Below the pieces are notes generated by a model. That model ran no database searches, had not been told where the DNA came from, and saw only the letters and a list, made by a program, of their open reading frames with translations. The translations under genes and the position numbers were made by a program. Below are positions 1 to 6,200 of a stretch of DNA of 7,714 nt, in pieces. The DNA lies in contig CAKUHW010000046.1 in NCBI GenBank assembly GCA_934659415.1, positions 1 to 7,714 of the forward strand, given 5' to 3'. This DNA comes from an uncultured Oscillospiraceae bacterium. Its GTDB lineage: Bacteria; Bacillota; Clostridia; Oscillospirales; Oscillospiraceae. Numbering within the stretch: the first letter of the stretch is position 1; each line of letters begins with the position of its first letter.

Positions 1-6
1 TTTCAT
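1..6 (-). CDS. 5' end of a T-box-controlled gene, probably alaS (partial)
   Basis: Only the first two codons (ATG AAA) are inside the window; the rest lies beyond the left edge. The start is supported by an AAGGAG ribosome binding site at 17-22 with a 10-nt spacer, and by its place just downstream of a T-box leader and terminator. T-box leaders control aminoacyl-tRNA synthetase, amino-acid biosynthesis or amino-acid transport genes. The predicted alanine specifier in the leader points to alanyl-tRNA synthetase, and many AlaS proteins begin Met-Lys. The identity is an inference from the leader alone; no diagnostic protein sequence is visible. Confidence 0.5.
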
Positions 7-80
7 GGTTTGGTCGCTCCTTTTATTTTCCTTAATTTATTATAATGCTGTATCATCGCCCCTGGGCGGAAGGAACCGAC

Positions 81-119
81 AAAAAATGCTCCGCCCCTAC
101 GGTCATAGGGGCGGAGCAT
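81..119 (-). terminator. Intrinsic terminator of the T-box leader
   Basis: A perfect 14-bp stem (86-99 paired with 106-119, 6-nt loop) is GC-rich in its core. On the minus strand it is followed by a run of six T (81-86). It begins directly after the T-box sequence, so it is the alternative to the antiterminator. It also appears to be the only terminator available to transcripts of the upstream transporter gene. Confidence 0.93.
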
Positions 120-310
120 GGCTCCACGGTACCACCCTAATTATCCCTCCGGAGAGGGCGTCTTAGTCCATCGGATAACGGGGATGAGCCGTCCCGGTCG
201 TCCCGGGCTGCTCGGGAGTGGCTGGCCTGCCCGCTCTGCCGAGGGCTCTCACCGTTTCCCTCTCGCTTGGGGCCGCATGGCAGGTCTTGCTCCGTCGGCG
301 CTGTTTAACT
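81..310 (-). promoter_or_regulatory. T-box riboswitch leader, predicted tRNA-Ala specificity
   Basis: Read on the minus strand, the leader contains the hallmark T-box sequence AGGGTGGTACCGTGG (about 124-138), followed by the competing terminator. Upstream is a Stem I-like region. A lower helix GGAG (290-293) pairs with CTCC, and an upper helix CCTGCC pairs with GGCAGG. The 3' side of the specifier bulge between them is CCA-GCC-A, which places the specifier GCC (Ala) at 220-222. The distal part has the GAGAGGG...GGTGAGAGCCC pattern typical of Stem I. The acceptor-reading tetranucleotide UGGU (131-134) would pair with a tRNA ending ACCA, meaning discriminator A73. That fits bacterial tRNA-Ala and argues against Ser (G73) or His (C73) readings of neighbouring triplets. 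Uncharged tRNA-Ala is expected to stabilise the antiterminator and allow transcription of the gene to the left. The TSS is estimated from the -10 box. Confidence 0.9.
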
Positions 311-315
311 GCCTT

Positions 316-343
316 ATTCTATCATGTTTTTTCTGTTTGTCAA
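316..343 (-). promoter_or_regulatory. Promoter of the T-box transcript (TTGACA-16-TAGAAT)
   Basis: On the minus strand a consensus -35 TTGACA (338-343) is separated by 16 nt from TAGAAT (316-321), a near-consensus -10. The spacer is A-rich. Transcription would start near 309-310, immediately ahead of the T-box Stem I. The TGA stop codon of the upstream transporter (340-342) lies inside this -35 hexamer. Confidence 0.85.
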
Positions 344-1239
344 GATGCCTGCCGCCGGTCTTTCCGGGGATGGAGAAAGGAGAATTTCGTCTCCGAGCAG
401 AGCACAGCCAGAAAGATGAGGGCAAAGCCCGCGTACATCAGCGCCGTGGGCCGTTCCCGGCCGAAGAGCACGGAGAAGGCTACGCCGAAGGGGGCCTCCA
501 GGCTGAGGAGCACCGCCGCGGAGGAGGGCTCACAGTATTTCTGCCCGATGTTCTGGAACAGCAGGGCCAGGGCGGTGGCCGCCAGGGCCAGATAGAGCAG
601 CACCAGCCAGGCCCGGGCGGGCAGGGGGGCGCGGGGGAAGCCGCCGGTGACGGCCGTGCCCACCCAGCAGCACAGGGCGGTGGCGGCGAACTGGAGCACC
701 GTGAGCAGAAACACGTCCCGCCCCCGGGAGAAGCGGGAGGCGGCCACGATGTGGCAGGCGTAGAGAAAACCGCTGCACAGGGTGAGCACGTCCCCCCAGC
801 GCAGGCTCAGCCCCCCATCCCAGGACACCAGGCCGATCCCCGCGATGCACAGCAGGGCGGCCAGCAGGTTGTACCGGTCCGGCCGGCGGCGGACCGCCGC
901 CCAGGAGAGGAAGGGGACGATCACGCAGTACACGGCGGTGAAGAAGGCATTTTTGCCGGGGGTGGTGTCCATCAGGCCGTAGTTCTGCACGGTGTAGGCT
1001 GCATACAGCAGCAGCCCCATCAGGCCGCCCCGCAGCCAGTAGGAGCGGTCGATGCGCCGCCAGCGCTTCCAAAATACCAGCGCCAGCAGCGCGGCAGCTG
1101 CGGTAAAGCGGAAGGCCAGCAGGAACTGCAGGTCCACGGTGTCCAGGGTGTCCTTCAGGATAAAGAAGGTGGAGCCCCAGATCAGGGTGGCCAGCACGAT
1201 CAGCGGACGGGCAAGCTTTTTCAGGGTGCTTTCTCTCAT
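340..1239 (-). CDS. EamA/DMT-superfamily membrane transporter
   Basis: A 299-residue polytopic protein with about ten hydrophobic segments, the usual size and topology of the drug/metabolite transporter superfamily (two tandem EamA repeats of five helices). The first helix carries the family motif WGSTF (residues 21-25). The first repeat has a conserved PGKNAFFTA stretch before a hydrophobic helix. The second repeat ends with the typical LEAPFGVAFSVLFGRE segment. These carriers export or import amino acids, metabolites or drugs by secondary transport; the substrate cannot be told from sequence. Start choice: an in-frame TTG at 1246-1248 abuts the GGAG at 1249-1252, too close to serve as start. 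The ATG at 1237-1239 sits 9 nt after that GGAG and is preferred. A good promoter lies upstream (1313-1341). There is no separate terminator: the gene runs straight into the T-box promoter and leader, so read-through transcripts would also be subject to the T-box. Confidence 0.93.
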   Translation of the reverse strand: MRESTLKKLARPLIVLATLIWGSTFFILKDTLDTVDLQFLLAFRFTAAAALLALVFWKRWRRIDRSYWLRGGLMGLLLYAAYTVQNYGLMDTTPGKNAFFTAVYCVIVPFLSWAAVRRRPDRYNLLAALLCIAGIGLVSWDGGLSLRWGDVLTLCSGFLYACHIVAASRFSRGRDVFLLTVLQFAATALCCWVGTAVTGGFPRAPLPARAWLVLLYLALAATALALLFQNIGQKYCEPSSAAVLLSLEAPFGVAFSVLFGRERPTALMYAGFALIFLAVLCSETKFSFLHPRKDRRQAS

Positions 1240-1256
1240 TGCGCTCAACTCCGGGG

Positions 1257-1285
1257 TTTTCAGGGAGATGGTTTTCTGCTATACT
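1257..1285 (+). promoter_or_regulatory. Candidate promoter for the HAD hydrolase gene
   Basis: On the plus strand a weak -35 TTTTCA (1257-1262) lies 17 nt before TATACT (1280-1285), which is preceded by TGC as an extended -10. Transcription would start near 1292 and give a leader of about 100 nt before the ATG at 1392. The -35 is poor, so the call rests mainly on the extended -10 and on the lack of a better candidate nearer the gene. Confidence 0.4.
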
Positions 1286-1327
1286 GGGCGGCAGCCCGGA
1301 TAGAATGCGGTTATCATAGCAGAAAAC
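1271..1327. repeat. Perfect 12-bp inverted repeat in the divergent intergenic region
   Basis: GTTTTCTGCTAT at 1271-1282 is repeated as its exact reverse complement at 1316-1327, separated by 33 bp. Each arm holds the TGCTAT part of an extended -10, reading inward on its own strand (TGCTATACT on plus, TGCTATGAT on minus). A smaller GGGC/GCCC dyad lies between the arms. It may be an operator for a dimeric regulator or a pair of facing promoters; it does not look like an intrinsic terminator. Confidence 0.75.
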
Positions 1328-1341
1328 TGTCGCGCTTGCAA
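1313..1341 (-). promoter_or_regulatory. Promoter of the EamA transporter gene (TTGCAA-17-TATGAT)
   Basis: On the minus strand TTGCAA (1336-1341) is followed after 17 nt by TATGAT (1313-1318), which is preceded by TGC as an extended -10. The predicted start near 1306 gives a leader of about 67 nt to the ATG at 1239. The -10 overlaps one arm of the 12-bp inverted repeat. Confidence 0.7.
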
Positions 1342-1391
1342 GTGCGGAAGCGCCGGGACTTTTCACTGAATTATTACACGCGGAGGCACGT

Positions 1392-2066
1392 ATGACCTAC
1401 ATTTTTGACCTGGACGGCACGCTCATCGACTCCAACGGCCTGTGGGAGCAGGTGGACCGGGAATTTCTGGGCCGCCGCGGCCTTGCGCCCACCCGGGAGT
1501 ATCTGGAGACGGTGGGCCGGTCCATCTTTCCGGTGGCGGCGCAGTATACCCGCACCGCTTTCTCTCTGCCGGACAGCCCGGAGGATATCATGGCCGAGTG
1601 GACGGACCTGGCCCGGGACTGGTACGCCCGCCGGGTGGAGCTCAAGCGCGGGGCCCGCGCCCTGCTGGAGCGGCTGCGCGCGGCGGGGGAGCCCATGGCC
1701 GTATTCACCGCCAGCCGGCGGGAGCTGTGCCTGCTGGCCCTGGAGCGCCACGGCCTGACGCCCTTTTTCGGCAGCATCGTGTTTGCCGAGGACATCGGCC
1801 TGGAGAAGCACGACCCCCGCTGCTTTCTGCGCCTGAGCCAGCTGCTGGACACGCCGCCGGAGCAGTGCGTCCTGCTGGACGACAGCCCTTACAACTGCGC
1901 CACCGCCCGAGCGGTGGGCATGAGCACCGTGGGGGTGTACGATGACTTTTACGCCCCCCTGCAGGATGAGCTGCGGGCGGTGTGCAGCCGGTACGTGACG
2001 TCCCTGGAAGAGCTTCTGGGTCCCGATGAGACCGTGTCGTACCCGCAGCCCGAAACGGGCCGCTGA
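1392..2066 (+). CDS. HAD-superfamily hydrolase (phosphatase-like)
   Basis: A 224-residue soluble protein with all four HAD motifs in order. Motif I is DLDGTL, with nucleophile D6 and acid/base D8. Motif II lies in the FTAS stretch (T106). Motif III is the lysine K139 in EKHDP. Motif IV is the acidic pair D163-D164 in LLDDS. The region between motifs I and II is an all-alpha cap, as in phosphoglycolate phosphatase/beta-phosphoglucomutase-like members. The expected activity is Mg-dependent phosphoester hydrolysis or phosphotransfer on a small metabolite; the substrate is not evident. The start is clear: GGAGG at 1382-1386, 5 nt before ATG. It is divergent from the EamA gene and apparently monocistronic. 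The last 14 codons, after the usual LEELLG-type end of the fold, run into a REP-like hairpin, and the TGA stop lies in that hairpin. The C-terminal tail is therefore probably not part of the ancestral protein. Confidence 0.92.
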   Translation: MTYIFDLDGTLIDSNGLWEQVDREFLGRRGLAPTREYLETVGRSIFPVAAQYTRTAFSLPDSPEDIMAEWTDLARDWYARRVELKRGARALLERLRAAGEPMAVFTASRRELCLLALERHGLTPFFGSIVFAEDIGLEKHDPRCFLRLSQLLDTPPEQCVLLDDSPYNCATARAVGMSTVGVYDDFYAPLQDELRAVCSRYVTSLEELLGPDETVSYPQPETGR

Positions 2067-2155
2067 GACAGCGGCCCCTACAAGAGGACAGGGAAGCCTG
2101 CGGCAAACTACCGGGGTCTTGCTTTACCTGTAGGGGCCGATGTCCTCATCGGCCC
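2057..2155. repeat. Pair of inverted REP-like palindromes (BIME/REPIN-like)
   Basis: Two hairpins of the same family lie in opposite orientation. Copy 1 (2057-2077, plus CTAC at 2078-2081) has a 9-bp stem and 3-nt loop. Copy 2 (2134-2155, preceded by GTAG at 2130-2133) has a 9-bp stem and 4-nt loop. Read from GTAG, both are GTAG followed at once by GGGCCGNTG, loop, CANCGGCCC. The stems differ by a compensated pair (C-G against A-T). The GTAG ends face inward across about 48 bp. GTAG next to an imperfect hairpin is the signature of REP elements moved by RAYT (TnpA-REP) Y1 transposases; no such transposase is in the window. Copy 1 overlaps the 3' end of the HAD gene. Confidence 0.7.
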
Positions 2156-2173
2156 GCCGTTAACCGCCGAATT

Positions 2174-2196
2174 CGGCAAGGGCCCTGCCCTTGCCG
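2174..2196. other. GC-rich hairpin downstream of the operon terminator
   Basis: A 10-bp stem (2174-2183 with 2187-2196) with a 3-nt loop and no T-run on either side. On the minus strand it lies just beyond the terminator at 2205-2242 and could serve as a 3' structure for read-through transcripts. No other role is visible. Confidence 0.45.
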
Positions 2197-2204
2197 GCAA
2201 ACCG

Positions 2205-2242
2205 AAAAAACATCCCGGGGAGGGCCTTTCGGCCCTCCCCGG
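2205..2242 (-). terminator. Strong intrinsic terminator of the minus-strand operon
   Basis: A perfect 12-bp stem (2215-2226 with 2231-2242) with a tetraloop. On the minus strand it is followed after 4 nt by six T (2205-2210). It begins 18 nt after the stop codon of the last gene of the operon. On the plus strand the same hairpin is followed only by a weak TGCTTTTGG, so it may also slow transcripts arriving from the HAD gene. Confidence 0.9.
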
Positions 2243-2260
2243 TGCTTTTGGTGCGGATAT

Positions 2261-2842
2261 TCAGTTCTGCCGCCCCGCCTGCCTGCGCGCCCTGTCGCCC
2301 AGAGCGGCCGCAGCCAGCGCGGCCGCGAGGACCGCTGCGGCCAGGGCCGTCCGGCGCCGGGCCCTTGCCCGGGCGCGCCTGCACCGTGCGGCCTCCCGCT
2401 CCCGCCGCAGCTCCCGGAGACGGTCTTCACAGCCGCAGACGCTCCAGCGCAGATCGCCGCGAAACTCCGCCTCCTGCCGCAGGGCCCGGCAGGCGGGCAG
2501 CAGCTCGTCGTACAGGTCCAGGAGGGCCTGCTGTTCGGGGGTGCATTCCTCTCCGGAGGCTGCCAGGGCCTCGTCCCTCGCCCGGAGCAGCCGGTCCCAG
2601 GGGGAGACCGCCCCGGCAAACTCCGCGGGCAGCCCGGCCAGCGCCCTGCGCAGCCGGTCCAGATCCTCCCGGTCCGGCTCCTCCGCGTCCAGCTGCCTGA
2701 TCATGACGGCCCGGAGGGGCTCCGAAAAGGCGTTCAGCCGCGCGGCCTGCTCCCGCCACCCGGCGGCCTCGGCCCGCAGCCGCTCTGCCTCCGCCTGATA
2801 GCGGGCATCCCAAACGCTCTGCTCGGTGGTTTTCTCTTCCAT
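2261..2842 (-). CDS. Small membrane-anchored protein, partial duplicate of the 1160-residue protein
   Basis: A 193-residue protein of unknown function: a charged helical/coiled-coil-like body (residues 7-150), a very arginine-rich stretch (about 150-163), one alanine-rich hydrophobic segment (about 165-182) and a short basic tail. Residues 7-182 align with residues 689-860 of the large membrane protein encoded upstream. Over RYQAEA...SPWD.L (small 14-86), 51 of 73 residues are identical by hand alignment. It stops just after the TM segment, so it lacks both the N-terminal 690 residues and the ectodomain. Start ATG at 2840-2842 follows GGAGAGG with an 8-nt spacer; this RBS and the preceding hairpin copy those of the large gene. 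GC-rich third positions suggest it is still under coding constraint. It could be a partner or competitor of the large protein through the shared helical module, or a decaying remnant. It is preceded by an A/T-armed hairpin and followed by a strong terminator; no own promoter was found. Confidence 0.78.
   Translation of the reverse strand: MEEKTTEQSVWDARYQAEAERLRAEAAGWREQAARLNAFSEPLRAVMIRQLDAEEPDREDLDRLRRALAGLPAEFAGAVSPWDRLLRARDEALAASGEECTPEQQALLDLYDELLPACRALRQEAEFRGDLRWSVCGCEDRLRELRREREAARCRRARARARRRTALAAAVLAAALAAAALGDRARRQAGRQN
2297..2824 (-). repeat. Direct repeat, copy in the small gene
   Basis: This 528-nt segment matches 4074-4589 (516 nt) on the same strand at both protein and DNA level. 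Several stretches of about 20 nt are identical, for example around the NAFSEP codons and the RYQAEA codons. It encodes the helical-plus-TM module. About four codons of indel separate the copies. Confidence 0.85.
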
Positions 2843-2890
2843 AGACAGGACCTCTCCCTTTCCTCCCGGTCCCGGGAGGTGTTTTTACCT
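2836..2890 (-). repeat. Duplicated leader, copy before the small gene
   Basis: The sequence from about 50 nt upstream through the first codons of the small gene aligns without gaps to 6647-6701, the junction of the sigma-like and large genes. Shared parts are the hairpin CCTCCCG...CGGGAGG, the GGAGAGG ribosome binding site and ATGGAA. Here the hairpin is perfect (2862-2869 with 2872-2879). Translated in the phase of the sigma-like gene, it retains K-PP-G....RG-VYG, a remnant of that protein's C-terminus. Confidence 0.8.
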
Positions 2891-2900
2891 GCGCAGGGCT

Positions 2901-2928
2901 GTCAAAAAACGCAAGGGCGTTTTTTGAC
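2901..2928 (-). terminator. A/T-armed palindrome, probable terminator
   Basis: A perfect 12-bp inverted repeat (GTCAAAAAACGC, loop AAGG, then its complement) starts 4 nt past the stop codon of the 90-residue gene. An A-tract leads into a short GC core and a T-tract, on both strands, as in bidirectional intrinsic terminators. The GC core is only 3 bp, so termination may be partial, letting some transcripts reach the 193-residue gene. Confidence 0.65.
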
Positions 2929-2932
2929 GGCC

Positions 2933-3205
2933 TCACCTATGCGTTCTATCGTCCCGCGGCCGGGCGGGCGCTCTGTTTTTCCGCTCCCGGCCTGCGTGCC
3001 CGGGGGCGGCCAGCTTCTGCGCCATTTGCCGCCAGAGGGCCTCCTTCAGGGCGGTGTCCCGCCCGCCGGCGCCCAGCGGGGCGGTGCGCTCCAGATACTC
3101 GGCGTAGAGCCGGGCGGCGGGCTTTGCATTGTACAGACCGATCACCTCCGGAAGCCTTTCGGCAGCCCGCTCACTCCCTGAGCCAGCGGGCGGTCTCGCC
3201 GTCAT
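2933..3205 (-). CDS. Small hypothetical protein in the operon, start uncertain
   Basis: A 90-residue reading frame that I do not recognise, with the operon's GC-rich third positions over most of its length. It is helical in character (AARLYAEYLERTAPL, LKEALWRQMAQKL) with a very basic C-terminal tail (RERKNRAPARPRDDR); no signal peptide or TM segment. The ATG at 3203-3205 lies inside the 3' end of the large gene (35-nt overlap) and has no visible ribosome binding site. A full GGAGGTGA (3142-3149) lies further in. The in-frame codon at a normal distance from it is CTG (3134-3136), which would give 67 residues; the GTG at 3143-3145 is inside the SD itself. The ATG at 3127-3129 is out of frame and yields only a short peptide. 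A GLYN-x-x-x-A-R string weakly resembles the N-terminus of the large protein (residues 16-24). Function is unknown. Confidence 0.55.
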   Translation of the reverse strand: MTARPPAGSGSERAAERLPEVIGLYNAKPAARLYAEYLERTAPLGAGGRDTALKEALWRQMAQKLAAPGHAGRERKNRAPARPRDDRTHR

Positions 3206-6200
3206 AGACGCTGAGACCGGGGAAGAGCATGTCGTTTCCCAGCGCCTTGTCTATGGCCCGGGCCGCATCGTCGTACAGGCGCCCGTCCGTCAGGACGGTC
3301 TGGGGCCACTGGGTCTCCCACACGTCGGGCCGGTCGTCATTCTCACTCTGCGCCCACCTGCCGTCGGAGCGGATGGGGCGGGAGAGGTCCATTGCGCCGT
3401 AGGAGTCGGGAAGGAAGCCGACCACATCCCGCCAGAGGCACTTTTCCCCCTCCAGCACCCGGCCGTCCTCCATCCAGCAGAGGCCGCCGCGCAGATACAT
3501 CCGCACGCCCTCCAGACGGCCGTCCTCCGTCAGGTCGAGCCCGTCCCGGGCGATCTGGGCATACTGGGCGTCATACCAGGACTTCTCCGCATATTGGGTT
3601 TCAAAGGTCCACCCGAAGGTCCCGCGGAGAAGGGTCCCGTCGGTACACAGGGCGCAGAGGTCGATGACGTGGCCGGAGACCTCGCCCCACACCGAGCGGA
3701 GGGTGAGCCCCGCGGGAATGCGCAGCTCCATGGGGTTGCCGGAGAGCAGGGTCCGGTAGCCGTCCGTCCCGGCCTCCCGGTAGACCAGGACCGTGTCGGA
3801 GGGGACGAGTTCCACGTCCGTGCGGCCCTCCAGCGCCGTACCCCGGGCCAGCCCGGCGCAGCTGTCCGTCAGGGCCTGGCTCAGCAGCTCATCGCGGTAG
3901 CCCCGCTGGAGCAGCTCCAGGCGGATCTGTCCCAGCAGCTCCCGGCGCTGCTCCTCCAGGCCGCCGCCCAGGAAGGCGGTCCGGTCCAGCAGCCGGTAGG
4001 CTTCGATGAACTGACCTGCCTCCGCCCGCTTTTCGGCGGTGGCTGCCGCCGCCTTTATGGCCGCGGCTCTGCCGCCCAGGACGACCGCCGCCAGCGCAGC
4101 CACGATGACTGCCGCGGTCAGGACCCGCCGGACCCGGACCTTCGCCCGGGCGCGGGCGCGCTGTCTGCGCTCGCTCTCCTGCTGCGCCGCCTGGAGGCGC
4201 GCCTTGCACTCGTCGATGCTCCGGCGCAGATCGCGGGGGAACTGCGCCTCGCGCCCCATGGCGGAGCAGGCGGGGCGTATCTCATCCCGCAGGTCCAGAA
4301 AGGCCTGCCGCTCCGGCTCGTGGCCCTCCCCGTAGTTCTTCCAGGTCTGATCCAGCCAGTCCCAGGGAGAGACCGCCCCGGTAAACTTCGCGGGCAGCCC
4401 GGCCAGCGCCTTCCGCAGCCGGTCCAGGTCCGCCTCATCCGGCTGGGCAGCCTTTGCCGTCTGGGCCATGATGTCCCGGATGGGCTCCGAAAAGGCGTTC
4501 AGCTGCGCGGCCAGTTCCTTCCACCCGGCGGCCATGGCCCGCAGCCGGTCTGCCTCCGCCTGATAGCGGCCGTCCCGGACGTTCTGCTCATAGCGGTCGA
4601 AGGCCTCCCTCCAGGCGGCGTTCCCCTCCGCATCGGGCACGAGCAGGGCATCGTACCGGGTCTCCCGGGCGTACAGGGGGCGGGAGGCGCTGTAGGGCTG
4701 ACTGCAGACGGCGTCTATCCGCGCCCGCTCCCACTGCCAGTACTCCCGGGTGCGCAGGGTGCAGAAGGCGTCCCACGCCCTGCGGAAGGCGCCGTACTCC
4801 GCCGCAGGCCGGTCCAGGCAGGTGAAGTCAGCCTCCTGAACGGCGATGGTCATCTTCTCCGGGCCGAAGGGAAGGGCGGCGGCCTCCTCCGCGCGCAGGC
4901 GCTGGACCTGCCAGCAGCTGCGGCTGCACTGCGCCCGCAGCAGGGTCCAGACCTCCTGCAGCCGGGCGTACCCGGGGACCTGCCGGGAGAGAAAGGCCGT
5001 GTCTTTGCCGCCGGGAGCGCAGAACGCCCCGCCGCCGGTCTCATCCGCCTGCCAGCAGCTGCGCACCAGCGCCAGCTGCTCCGGAGAGAAGGGCTTGTCC
5101 AGTTGGGCGCTCAACTCCTGTGCGTACCGGCTCCAGCAGGCCTCGGCCAGCCGGTCGCCGAAGGCGCGCACCGCCTCCTGTACCCGGGGAATGTCCGAAT
5201 GGACGATGCGGGCACTGCGCCGGTAGGCATCCAGCCGCCCCCGCGGACTCTTCATGGGGCCATCCGGGGAGGGACCGCCGGAAAGGGACTCCAGAACGTT
5301 CGCCGTCTCCAGCAGCTGCGGAATCTCGGCGCGGTCGATGCCGGCGCCGCGCTGGCAGGCGTTCCAGGCGGCCAGCTGCTCCCCCAGGGGCAGCGTCTCC
5401 CACTGTGCCAGGCGGGCGAGTACCTGCTTCTCCTCCAGCCCGGTCAGCAGCGTGCGAATCTCTTCGGGCAGCTGCTGCGCGGCGGCCAGCTGCTCCATGG
5501 CGAAGGAGGGGGCGCTCCAGTCCATGGCCGCCAGCTCCTCCGTCTGCTGCGCCTGCTCCTCAAGGAAGAGGGGCCACAGACCGTCGCAGCCGCGCCCCAG
5601 GCCCTCCCGTACCCAGAAGCGGCGCTCCGCTCCGGCGGTGAGTTCCGTCAGATGGCGGAACAGCGGCTCCTGCCACCCGGCCCGGCGGACGGCCCGGTCG
5701 TCCGCCGCAGCCAGGACCTCCTCCCGGGACTGCGTGCGGTGCATGGCTTCGATTCTGCGGCAGGCGGCCGCCAGGGCCTCGTTCCGGGGCAGCGTCCCGC
5801 CTGCGGCGCAGAGGGCCAGGAACTCCAGCCCGTCCCGGAGACCCAGAGTGTCCAGGTGCTGCCAGGCAAGGCTGGCGGAGCTGCGCTGCACCATGTCCGA
5901 AAGGGCCCTGGCCCGTTCCCGGTCATAGGAAGAGGAGCTGTCCAGCCCCCGCTGGATGTAATCCCGGTAGGCATCCTTATATTGGGGGGCAAACTCGCAC
6001 AGGACCTTCCGGCATTCGGGGGCGGCCTCCTTCAGCCGGGACTGGATGGTCAGCAGGGTCCTGACCTCAGAGTCGATGCGGTCTCCGCGCTCCAGCGCCG
6101 CCTGCAGGCGCTTGCGGCAGCTGGAGACGGGGGGCAGGTATTCCCCCGCCGTGCCCTCGTAATAGGCTTCGATCTGGGCCTTGATTTCGGGCTCCACATA

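Noticed and set aside
38..48. TTATAAT on the minus strand between the T-box terminator and the start codon
   Set aside because: Looks like a -10 box, but no -35 lies at a suitable distance and there is no TG extension. A promoter here would bypass the T-box.
98..112. GTAGGGGCGG in the T-box terminator resembles the head of the REP-like elements
   Set aside because: It is part of the loop and 3' arm of the terminator and is not followed by its own hairpin. The likeness is short and probably chance.
118..1395. A 425-codon plus-strand open frame across the T-box and the transporter
   Set aside because: It crosses the T-box leader, the antisense of the transporter and its promoter region. Composition is Gly/Gln/His rich without any recognisable fold.
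2843..2932. Possible promoter for the 193-residue gene using TTGACA in the palindrome
   Set aside because: No -10-like hexamer lies 16-18 nt downstream; the nearest A-rich stretch is 12 nt away.
2427..2936. A 169-codon minus-strand frame overlapping the 193-residue gene
   Set aside because: Most of it is the shifted frame of the small gene. Its only meaningful part is the remnant of the sigma-like C-terminus, reported as a duplicated leader rather than a gene.
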